From Miscanthus floridulus (lineage: Eukaryota; Streptophyta; Magnoliopsida; Poales; Poaceae), in assembly GCF_019320115.1 (NCBI RefSeq), contig NC_089597.1, positions 118,364,000 through 118,427,999 of the forward strand: 64,000 nt of DNA, written 5' to 3'. The notes under the pieces were generated by a model. The model worked only from the letters and a program-made list of their open reading frames with translations, was not told the DNA's origin and did no database searches. Positions 45,482 through 55,267 of the stretch are shown here, piece after piece. Made by a program: the position numbers and the translations under genes. Numbering within the stretch: position 1 is the first letter of the stretch; each line of letters begins with the position of its first letter.

Positions 45482-46795
45482 CGGCACTACCACATAGGCA
45501 GATGACACTCTTCTTGTCTTCAGCATATTTTAGTATCCTTGATACTGCCTCTTGGGTCTCCGGCTTATCAAACTTAAGATTACCGCTGGATGATTCTGTA
45601 CTCCTCGCATATATCCAATTCCTTGAGCGTACCTTCAAATTCTTCACATTGATATTCCCAAAAGTTGTGGCCTCTTCGTCCATCTTTCTAAACTGCTCGT
45701 CCTTGGCATAGTAGCCATCGGGGCCTAGATGATGGTGGTGTTTGTTCTTCTTCGCCAGCTCGGTGTTATGGGCACTGAGCTCCAATGCCTCTGGTGAAGT
45801 CTTCTGAGCCACAAGCTCCTCCCATTGACTAGGAGTTATGTTGCCAAACTCGTTGAAGGGAGTTAACCCCTTTTGGATATACTTCTTGTTGAGCTCTGAC
45901 CTCCAACGTTGGAATGACTCTCCCATGATCTTGATAGCATTTTTTTACCAGTTCTTGCTTATCCTCTGGAAATCTAAAATTGAGCTTCAGCTGCTTATCC
46001 CATAGTTCATCATTTTTCTTCTCTGGTACCTCTTTCTAGTTAGGGATTGCTAGGTTCAATTTATCTCTTACTAAGGCCCCGATTGCATTACAGAATCATC
46101 CTCTGAATTCCTTCGGCTCAAGGATCTCCCCTGCTGTCTCGACCTCCGTTATCATATAGCATGCCTTATCTGGATATTGATTTGCTTTTCTATACCCTCG
46201 TTTCCTCTTTGGCTTGGTAGTCGTGTTCGTGGTTGTGTCTTGAGGTTGTGGAGCAGAGGCCTCAATGTCCGTCTCTATGGCTGTTGCCTTTGCTCTCCTT
46301 TCCTCTACTCCATCTTGTCCAGCGAGATGTCGCGGACGTCGACGTCGTCTTTTCCGAGTTTTAGGAGGGACCTGTATATACGACAGGTCAAAGTGTTAGC
46401 AGAGGTAATACAACCAAAGCTTTAGTAAAATTTATAAGCTAAGGCTTTATCCCTACCTCCTCATTTGGGTCAAAATCCTTATCCAAATCTACCTCCGTTG
46501 GTCTCCTTCTGGCTTCATGTGGGAAAGGATCCTCGGGACTTACATATCCCTCTTCTGAGTCATCATCATCATCATCATCCTCTTCTTCTTCACCTTCAAC
46601 AGCCTCTCCTGCTCTTCCTTCTGCTCCCCCTTCCTCCTCGTCACACTGCTCCTGAGTAAGCATCACTTCTAGATCCTTTTCTAACTCATTATCGAACTGC
46701 TCCTGAGTAAGTTGGTCCTCTAGTGCTTGCTCCTCATAGGTTGGCTGCTCATCATGCTCAGGGTATCGGGTTGCACTGTCTGGCGCGCTTTATTC
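45482..46795 (-). pseudogene. CACTA transposase-associated protein (Transposase_24 type), broken
   Basis: Exon 1 (about 46785-46457) encodes an acidic region (LTQEQCDEEEGG, a run of seven Asp, DKDFDPNEE). An 85-bp intron follows (46456-46372) with GTAGGG and ATACAG ends. Exon 2 is Arg/Lys-rich (PPKTRKRRRRRPRH), then KPKRKRGYRKANQYPDKACY, and the conserved block ESFQRWRSELNKKYIQKGL, TPSQWEELVAQKTSPEALEL, NKHHHHLGPDGYYAKDEQF, SRNWIYARSTESSSGNLKF and ILKYAEDKK. This is the Ptta/En/Spm (PF03004-like) domain, the DNA-binding partner of CACTA transposases. A TAG at IPN*KEV, a TGA after EPKEFRG and a frameshift before MGESFQRW inactivate it. The C-terminus is replaced by element X. Confidence 0.8.
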
Positions 46796-46806
46796 TAATA
46801 GATGCA

Positions 46807-47210
46807 AGAAAGTGTGCTTTAGGTATGTGAGAAGGTATAGGAAATCAAAAAGGTCTATAAACCAAAGTAGTCCTATAAAACAACAATATATAAAAAAACG
46901 AGTAGTAGCAGTAGTAGAGGCCTCAGAAACATGTCAATCATCATTTGATCATGAACTTGGAGCATCAAGGCATCATAACAGAGAAGAGATGAGAAGGTAA
47001 TGTAGGGGCGGCTGCTAATGTTGTCAAGTTCCTCACAAGTTATTGATCATCAGCTCATATTGCATATAATGTATGGACTTGAACAATTTCATCATCAGCA
47101 AAACAAAGGAGAGGAGAGGAGAGGAGAGATTTGGCAAAAAAAAAAAAGCAACAGCTACTTAGCAAACATAGAGCAGCAGCTGATGGCAAAAATAGCCAAA
47201 AAACAGCAGC
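46807..47210. repeat. ~400-bp direct repeat, copy 1 (inside CACTA 2)
   Basis: Starts AGAAAGTGTGCTTTAGG and ends CCAAAAAACAGCAGC. Colinear with 48763-49161, about 1956 bp away. Contains one CACTA-type GTAGGGGCGGCTG word. The small ORFs in it are not supported. Confidence 0.88.
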
Positions 47211-48762
47211 ATTGGTCTCATTATTAGCAGAAAATCGATGAACTAGTGACCATATATATTACTGGCCATATAACAGACTATGGAGGGAATGTATGACAGA
47301 ACCTTTGATGCAAAATTATATATGCTGAAATGCAATGCGAAGGTAATATCATATGAATTGTTTGGTTGAAACAGCATGTTATATGCACCACTCGTCCAAG
47401 TATGAATAAAAAGCTAGCCGATATACATACACCTTGTTAAGCCTTTACAGAGCGTGAAGAGCACAAATTTGATGACACTATCCAGATTTGAGAGGTAGGC
47501 AAACTAAGTCCCACCTCTTTGGCTCTTTGTTTGAATCAGGCAATCAGCGAGACCATTGAACCACGATGTATAGGCCATCATATCACTGGTCGTTGTCAGG
47601 TGATTAGCACAAAAATGCTGAAGACTAAAAAATGATTACAAATGCAGATTTGTGGGAAGGAGATCAACAGACATAAATTTACAAAGACATTGCTGCAGCC
47701 CCGGGTCCTGTATTTTTCTGTTTACTTTATCTGGACTGCAATTTTTTTAGACAGCTAAGCAGAATGGGTTGACGTAAAATGTAGATTCAAGCAATCAACA
47801 GCTTTAATAGAGCTGGTGTAAAAAACTAACTGAAGAACTACTGTTTTAGATGGTAACAAAATAAGGGATACAATTGCAATAATCTTTGAGTCAGTTTTGC
47901 TCAGGACAAACTGTGATAATTTAACCAAAATCTCGACTTGTTCTACTATTGATCCCTATATGTTGCAGGGTATCCAAGAAGTTGAGAATAGGAATAACAA
48001 TCACAACCTCTGTGCAGGTGGTAGTTCTAGCTAGCGCAGCCATACTACAGTGCTTTAATTTAGGCTCACAACATCCGCAACGGCAGCCGCGGCAACACTG
48101 CCTGCCTGCAGTATCTCATCTTTCTCTAAATGTTATTGACCAAAATGTCAAAGTCAGCCTGGAGCCTATTGCACCCATTTGCACCCCCACCCATCATCGT
48201 GTACTGGCAGAGCATTGTGGAGGCGAACCTGGGCTCTTGGCCCTCCCTTGGTTGCATGTTTTGTCACGGCATATAGTACTGCTATCATCCAATTACTATG
48301 TAACAACTGCTCTATCATGCTGTGAAGTTATGCATGAAAAGTAAAAAGCCTAGGCCGTAGGAAACAAATAAAAAATCACAGAAGAGCCTATTACATCATA
48401 TTGCTGCTAGCTGCTATAGTTGTCATTGAAATTTAGCCCCTCCTTGTTTTATACCCACACTCCGCGCAATGGTCCTTATGATATCAGGTATTCAGGTCTG
48501 ACAGCAACAATATGGCTACGAGTGTGCAGAAGATTTTTATAAAAAAAGTAAGTCTTAGAAAATAGGTGAAAAAAAGGAACCTGCTCAAGTATATTGTTGG
48601 CAACACAGTTTAGAGTTTGAAAGCCATGAATCAAGTGTCACAACAAATTGTCCAATTAAAATGTTCCTATATTTTTTTTCCCAGATACTGCACATGTGTA
48701 GTCTCAAAGAATTAGAGAACCACAGACACAAAAGTATTTTCATACATTAATGTGAACCTAAA
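47211..48762. other. CACTA 2 internal DNA between the direct repeats
   Basis: No gene is recognised. A segment bounded by TGTTGCAG and CTGTGCAGGTGG at about 47968-48015 looks like a captured exon of about 50 bp, but I cannot identify it. Confidence 0.3.
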
Positions 48763-49161
48763 AGAAAGTGTGCTTTAGGTACGCAAGAAGGTATAAGAAA
48801 TCAAAAAGGTTTATAAACCAAAGTAGTCCTATAAAACAACAATATATAAAAAAACGAGTAGTAGCAGTAGTAGAGGCCTCAGAAATATGTCAATCATCAT
48901 TTGATCATGAACTTGGAGCATCAAGGCATCATAACAGAGAAGAGAGGAGAAGGTAATGTAGCGGCGGCTGGTAATGATGCCAAGTTCCTCACAAGTTTTT
49001 GATCATTGGCTCATATTCTATATAATGCATAGATTTGGATAATTTCATCATCGGCAAAACAAAGGAGAGGAGATGAGAGGGGAGATTTGGCAAAAAAAAA
49101 AAACAGCCGCTTAGCAAACATAGAGCAGCAGCTAATGGCAAAAATAGCCAAAAAACAGCAG
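48763..49161. repeat. ~400-bp direct repeat, copy 2 (inside CACTA 2)
   Basis: Second copy of 46807-47210 with scattered substitutions. The CACTA word is changed to GTAGCGGCGGCTG. Confidence 0.88.
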
Positions 49162-49795
49162 TGGCCCCCCAAGCTGCACATTGGACAGAGGAAAATCTGA
49201 ACCAAATAAAAATATATAGTTAATAGTACGAAATTGTAGTTTAGGACAACAGCAAGCCAGCAACCATAGAATGTAGCCAGGAATAGTAAACTACAGCTAT
49301 CTGTTGGGGAAGAACAAAGCAAACTATATAAACTGTTGACTGAAATGAGCAGTTCATTGAAAATGAGTTTAATCTGAATTTTTAGAAGCAATAGAGCATT
49401 GAAGTAACAAAACAATTATAACTATTAAATCAATCAAGTAGCAAGGACTGATCAGGCGCTGTAAGTAGTTCTAGGAAAAAGAAAGCCCCAATGATTGTGC
49501 AAAGGTTTTTTCTAGGAAGAAGAAACCCACAACAGAAAAGGAGATCAAAGGGAAAAGGTCATCAGGTAAAGTTGTGACCCTAATAAGTATCCCAAAATGC
49601 CCCCTTTTTGTCGGTGTTTGGAAATTTCCAGTTCAGTTCATATTTACCCCACTGTGGTTCATCATTTCTAGAAATCATCCTTGTCTCTTATTCTGGTGGA
49701 TATTTTTGCTAATCTTTTTTTTTAGTTGTAGTTGTAGATCATCATGTGGTAATTGCATTGCACTACATATGCACATTTTGACTAGTCAATTAAGC
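49162..49795. other. CACTA 2 internal DNA, no gene recognised
   Basis: AT-rich, no supported ORF. The last part leads into the first recognisable APC2 exon and could be captured intron sequence. Confidence 0.35.
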
Positions 49796-50714
49796 TTTTG
49801 AGAGAGAAAAACTCCACGAAAGCTATTATGGAAGAAAAATCTTGGAACAGCAGTCAAGGTTGGAAAAACAGATTTAGTTAATGGGTACTATGAAAACATA
49901 TCTTGGTATGTGAAGTGGGTATAAGCTATAACACTCTCTTTGCTTTTGCAGTTAGAACTGCAATTTGAGGGAAGAATCATGCAGTTACTGTAGCTCCTGT
50001 GCATGCTGCAATCATAATGCAATTTCAAGAAAATTCTAGGTATTTAAAGAACTGTATTATTGTATTTATCATCTGTACTCTTTTGACTAATCTATCGAAC
50101 TTTGCAGTTGGACTTCAAAGACACTTGCTACAGAATTTGGCATACCTATGGATTCTCTTAACAGAAGAATAAGCTTCTGGACAAGCAAGGTCTGGCACAC
50201 ATGTATCAGTGACTAATTGTTACTTCTTCTTTTTTATGTGAAATATGCTTGTCATTATGCAGATCATGGTAACATGACTATCGAAACTGGAGTGTAATCA
50301 ATATTAATCTATATTAGCTGTTTGGACTAAAATTTGATGGACTAGATAGTTGATCACACACTGATCTAGAGTTGTACACAAGCTATATAATTTGCATTTC
50401 ATTATCTGTGGAAATAAATTCAGGATATTCTCAATCTTATACATGCCCTAGGCCGCATGATGTCTGTACAATCATTTTTCCTTGCATAATTGTTAGCTTC
50501 GGTCTGTTTAAGAAGCATGCTATCTTGTCGAATCAACAGGCATAGGCTTCATTAATTACTGAATATGTCATCACAACTGTTAAATAACTAAAGTATTTCA
50601 ATGTTGTTTGGATAGCATTCCTGATGTCAACAAAAACAGTATTGTGAATGAACGCTTGGCAGAGTATCAGATGATTGAGGAGGAAGGTGAAAGCTCTGTG
50701 GCTTCAGTGGAGAA
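49796..50714 (+). pseudogene. Captured fragment of anaphase-promoting complex subunit 2 (APC2)
   Basis: Four plus-strand exon pieces match the C-terminal half of plant APC2, the cullin-like scaffold of the APC/C ubiquitin ligase: about 49800-49858 (TPRKLLWKKNLGTAVK), 49952-50039 (LELQFEGR, APVHAAIIMQFQE), 50108-50189 (WTSKTLATEFGIPMDSLNRR, ISFWTSK) and 50616-50714 (NERLAEYQMIEEEGESSVAS). Exons are bounded by TTTTGCAG/TTTGCAG acceptors and GT donors, and the split codon between the second and third pieces restores SSWTSK. A 1-bp deletion after GRIMQ shifts the second piece. The match ends abruptly after SVE, where the GC-rich CACTA leader begins. The capture opposes the CACTA ORF in orientation. 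The identity rests on recalled motifs. Confidence 0.8.
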
Positions 50715-51153
50715 GGGGGTTGGCGTACCGGGAGAAGACCGGCCCAAGGGAGGGAGGGCATAGCAAGGGAGGTCGAGGACGGAGACGGGCGGCGGCGGCT
50801 CTATAGGTCAGAGGAAGACCCCACGCGGCGACGCTACAACCTCAAGGACAGAGCCGAGGGACAGAGGTCGAGGTCGGAGATGGGGCGGCGGTGGGCCGGC
50901 TGGCCTTGGCCTCTCAAACCCTAGCCGCCGTGGAGATAGGGCGGCACCGTCGTGGCCTGGGGATGTCGAGCTCCGACCCGAGGGTGAGGAGATCGGGCGC
51001 CAGCGTCAGGGCGGCAGCTTCGCGGAGCGCGTCCGCGGCGGAAAGATCAGGGAGGCGGCGGCGGGGAGATTTAGCAGCCTGCCGATGTCGGTGAAAAGAG
51101 TCGGGCGTAGGACTTAGCCAAATATCAGCCTGGGCGCGCGGCGGCATATATAG
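50715..51153 (-). promoter_or_regulatory. CACTA 2 promoter and GC-rich leader
   Basis: On the minus strand CTATATATG (51153-51145) lies just inside the sub-terminal repeats and is followed by about 400 bp of GC-rich leader-like DNA. It would start a transcript running toward the transposase ORF. Activity is inferred. Confidence 0.45.
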
Positions 51154-51164
51154 TCGGAGCGATT

Positions 51165-51245
51165 TGTAGGGACGGCTTAAAACACCGACCGCCCCCACAA
51201 ATCGATTTGTAGGGACGGTTCCTGAGTAAGCCGCCCCTACAAATA
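51165..51245. repeat. CACTA sub-terminal repeats (second element)
   Basis: Three GATTTGTAGGGACGG / CCGCCCCTACAAAT motifs in alternating orientation. No CACTA terminus follows. Confidence 0.75.
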
Positions 51246-52654
51246 TTTTTTAGTTTATTTTAATTAATAATTTTGTAATTTATATATAAAGAACACAATG
51301 TAAATTTATATAATACTTTTTTATTATTCTATATATGTATAAATAAAAATATATATAAACAATTTCATGATATATATATATATACAGATATAATTATATA
51401 TTTTGTTCTTCACAAAAAGAATATTTTAAAATTTAAAAATTTAAAAATTTAAAATTTAAAACAACTAAAACAATTTCATCTCCACTAAATGACCTTAAAT
51501 GAAAATTTTGTAGACATCAAAGTTGTAACTCATCAAGATGTACAACTTATATTTTAGTCATCTTTTTATTTGACCAAATTTGAATAGTTCAAATTTTGAA
51601 TTTTAATAAATGTCAACTTCAAATAAGATTTTGAAACCTTAAATTATTTCAAATAAGAAAGTCATCAACATAAAAGTTGTTGAACACATCACTATCTACA
51701 ACTTTTATTTTGGTCATCTTTTCATTTGACCAAATTTGGATAGTTCAGATTTTAAATTTCAATAAATGTCAACTTCAAATAAGATTTTGAAACCTTAAAT
51801 GATTTCAACTACAAAAGTCATGAACATAAAAGTTATTGAACTCATCACTATCTACAACTTTTTATTTTAGTCACTTATTCATTTGACAAAGTATTAGTAA
51901 ATATTATTTACAAATTCATATATCACTCATAGTTTCATGAACTATATGAGAGACATGTTGATTTGTGAACAATGTTTGCTATCACTTTGTCAGATGAAGA
52001 AATAACCAAAATAAAAGTTGTAGATCTTGATGAGTTATACATCTTTGGTATTCATCACTTTTTTTAGTTGAAATCATTTGGTGTTTCAAAATCTTGTTAG
52101 AACTTGTTATTTTTTAAATTTGAAAATTTAAATTGCTCAAACTTTGTCAAACGAAAAGAATGACCAAATCAATCAACACATTAACTTGATAGGGCATGAT
52201 TTTAGAAAATTTTAGGGAAAATCATCACATTTGGAGTTAGTATGAGAGAGAAAAACTAGTTACAAATTTTACCCAGAGATTAAATTTTTTCCTAAAATCA
52301 TGCTCTATCATTTTAGTCTGGTCATCTATCTTTGTCACTAATTTTGGATAATTCAAATTTTGAATTTCAGAAAATGACAACTTCAAACCTGATTTCCAAC
52401 CACTAAATGATTTCAACTGTAAAAGTGATGAATATAAAAGTTGTATAACTCGTCAAGATCTTCAACTTTTATTTTGGTCATCTCTTCATTTAATAAAGTG
52501 TTAAGTGCTTGTTTTAAGTGTTTCAAAAGTAGTCCGAACATGTTGCAGTAGTAATAAGTGTTTGTTTCAAGTGTCTGCATGTTACAGCTATTTTAGTAGT
52601 AATAGAGTGGATGTTGCAACAGGTTCATCTTGATATTGCAAAAGGTAGTCTCAC
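51246..52654. repeat. AT-rich region of diverged tandem and inverted repeats
   Basis: A unit of about 155 bp containing AAAGTTGT, CATCAAGATCTACAACTTTTA, TTTTGGTCATC and CATTTGACCAAATTTG recurs at about 51540 and 51697 and again near 52390. An inverted copy at about 51985-52140 faces 51700-51895 across the centre at about 51940. A second hairpin pairs GCATGATTTTAG (about 52195) with CTAAAATCATGC (about 52292). No coding capacity. Confidence 0.65.
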
Positions 52655-53039
52655 TGTCGATGTTTGACCACCGATAGCCTGCCACGGGGGTACCCGGGGC
52701 AGTATGTTCGGGCTTCGGCGTATGCTGAACTCGATGGTTAACGCAATAGACAGCCGATTTATCCTGGTTCAGGCCCTCGATCGTAGATCGAGTAATAACC
52801 TTACGTCCAGTCGGCCTTAGGCCTTTGCGTTGGATTGATTATGATCTATCTTCTTCTTTTCTGACGGGAGCCCTGCCCTCCTTTATATAGTCAGGAGGCC
52901 AGAGTCCTATTCGGTTTACAATGAGATTTTCCTAGTAGGATTACTTAACAGTTCTACTACTAAGATTTACATGGGAAGAATCCTAGTTGAACTAGATCTT
53001 CTCTCTCTTGCGGGGTATCCTGTGGGTCCCGTATCGACA
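52655..53039 (-). repeat. G4 3' LTR (385 bp)
   Basis: The plus strand runs TGTCGATGTTTGACC to GTCCCGTATCGACA; the ends are TG...CA. A CTTTATATAGTC TATA-like box lies at about 52880. The adjacent sequence AGCCCCCGAGCAC is a polypurine tract on the minus strand. The flanking 5-mer on the left is CTCAC. Confidence 0.82.
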
Positions 53040-55112
53040 AGCCCCCGAGCACTTCATGGTTGAGCTCTGAAAGTCTCGCTCTGCCCCTTCAAGTCTTGTT
53101 GAGTAGGAACAAGATGTCATCCGAGTGCTTTCTGGAGTGAAACCTTGTAGCGCTTCTTAGGATCTTTGAGTGTGGTGAGTGCTTTTCTGAAGAAAAAATA
53201 CATCCATCTGGTTGTAGCCCCCGAGCCTCTTGCTATTTGGAATAAGGAGCTAGAGGATCTTGTCTTGAAGTTATTCTGATTGTTCGTCGAAGTTTTATCA
53301 AAAAGAACTCAAATATGGCTCGTTCCGGGTTCTTTTTGTCGTAATGTCTTGAAATGGTCTGCGTTGAGGAAGTCTTTTGGTGACGTGCGCTTTTTCGAAG
53401 AAAAAGTGCACTCACTGAGTGTAGCCCCCGAGCCTCTTGCTATTTGGAACAAAAAGTTGGAGGGTCTTGATCCTTTATGTTGTTTGAAAATTTGTGTTCT
53501 GAAGTAGTCTCCAAGACTTGGATTATGTCATCGTCCGAGTAGTTTCGCGGCATCTTTCCGAAGCGGCCTTTTAGTCTTGGATTAAACCATCATCCGAGTA
53601 GTTTCGCGGCATGTAGCCTCCGAGCTTATGTCCGGGTTCCTTTTGGGTGAAATTGCACTCACTGAGTGTAGCCCCCGAGCCTCGTGCTTTTGGGTCCACG
53701 CTTTCTCCGAGTTCTTCTCTTTAGAAAAGAAGTCGGATGAAGAGTCTTGATGTGTCGTTGTCGTTGTAGTCTTGAGTTTCTTGTATTCTTGGTCCTTTGT
53801 CTTTGGTTCCGAGCCTCCGGGAGTAGTTGAAATGAAAACCGGGTTCCCTAGCTTAGTGTTGATTAAGCTATGGTGCTGGCCGAGCCTCCGAGCGTATATC
53901 CGTGTTGTTTTGTTCGGGAATAACTCGGATGCGAGGTCTTGGCGTATTCTTTGATGGTCTGCTGTTGTCAGATGTAGTTGTATGGTGGTGGTTGAGTGTA
54001 AATGCCTTTTGTTCACGGGTTGTACTGTGCTGGTATATTCTTCCGAATATGCCCGTCTTCGAGTACTGCTTCCTCTCGCCTGAGTCATCTATTATTGAGT
54101 CCTGTCTTTTCACTATGTCCTTTGTTAGGCTTATTTCATTAGTACTCCTAGTCCATGTGCGCCGATCCTTTGGTCTATAAATACTGTCTGGAGTGCTTGT
54201 TTTCATCCATTGGACATTCTGTTGAAACCTTGGTGGTCATGAACATGGTAGTTTGTGAAGTAGAGCAGCCCCTGGGCGTATTTTGTAGTTCCTGTGTGTC
54301 TTGTCGTAGCTGGAGGAAGTCTTGTGATAGGGATTAGAGGTAGGCTAATCCCGCGATAGCATTGTGCCAGGATGTACGTGGTGGTAGTTGGAGGAAGTCT
54401 TGTGATGTGGGCTTCGTTCCTTCATCCGACAGTTCTGGGTTGATCCTCATCGCCTGTCTTGAGACTGTCCGGTGCAGATCAACACCATATCCAGCATCAC
54501 ATCGGTCTTGGGTGGACAGATGCCCGCCGGCCTTCTCTGCTCCATGTTGCCCTACCATACTGCTGATTTCCGCCTTGGATGCACTGCGTCCGTCCTTTGA
54601 AGAAAACAGCGTAGCTGATGGCGGTCTGTCCTTTCGGGTAGCAATTTGGGACACGTAGTCGTTCCAGAGCCTAGTCATGTCCGTGTTCCTCTTTGCTACT
54701 TTGCTTGTCGTGGTGCCGAGTTCGTTGGGTCTTGTAAGATTTGTAATCTTCTATTTTTGAAGTCGCTTGTAATGTGACGAATCTTGTCTTCTGAGCTGTC
54801 TTTGACTTTTCTGTTGTGATCCCTGTCGTTCATGAGACTACCGGGTTCTTTCTTACATAACAGGGTTCTTTTGTTCCTCATGAGGTAGCCCTTTCTTTCT
54901 TCTTTCTTTCTTCTTGGTTTGACGGGTTGTTCTTGTATCAATCTGATAACCCTGCCGTGGCGCTGGATGGATAAGTCTGAAATCTGCCCGTTGGTTTGTA
55001 CCGTTGTGTGGATTCGTGCCCTCCGTCATTTTAGCTGCATCAGTAAATGGACCGTTGCGTTCCCACATTGTGTTTTAATGGGCCTTGTGGGCCGTTTGTA
55101 TCATTGAAAAAT
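53040..55112 (-). other. G4 3' region between LTR and antisense ORF, with short repeats
   Basis: The word TAGCCCCCGAGCCTCTTGC, with 60-90 bp of surrounding sequence, recurs at about 53213, 53424 and 53668, and again beyond the antisense ORF at about 58817. GTCCGAGTAGTTTCGCGGCAT is duplicated at 53540 and 53594. I see no supported ORF. The small frames here lack any family motif. Confidence 0.55.
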
Positions 55113-55122
55113 CTATTTAAAG
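55113..55122 (+). promoter_or_regulatory. Candidate TATA box of the G4 antisense ORF
   Basis: CTATTTAAAG lies about 150 bp before ATG 55268 on the strand opposite to pol, followed by a CT-rich leader. Confidence 0.5.
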
Positions 55123-55267
55123 ACCTTTTATCTTTCTTTCCCTTGCTGCCCAGCTCTTGCCTTTAAACCCTAGCTCTTAGAAATTCGCCGCCGTCATTGT
55201 CGCCATCACCCGAGCACCATCATCCTAGCTTCATCTTCCTTAGTGCCTTTTTTGCTTCCGCCAGTTC

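Larger units (their letters stand above)
45482..51245 (-). mobile_element. Second CACTA element, truncated at both ends
   Basis: Contains a minus-strand transposase-associated ORF, captured APC2 exons, a GC-rich leader with a TATA box, and CACTA sub-terminal repeats at 51165-51245 like those of the first CACTA element. The 3' side is broken by element X at 45482. On the 5' side the repeats end without a CACTA terminus and pass into unrelated AT-rich DNA. Orientation (5' end at the right) follows from the ORF and the promoter-like region. Confidence 0.65.

Noticed and set aside
47949..48344. 131-residue open frame in CACTA 2
   Set aside because: No motif, no promoter context, and it overlaps AT-rich DNA. 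Only a small exon-like piece at its 5' end drew attention.
52655..52660. CACTA terminus at the right side of the second CACTA element
   Set aside because: No TAGTG occurs between 51250 and 52655. The TG there belongs to the G4 LTR.
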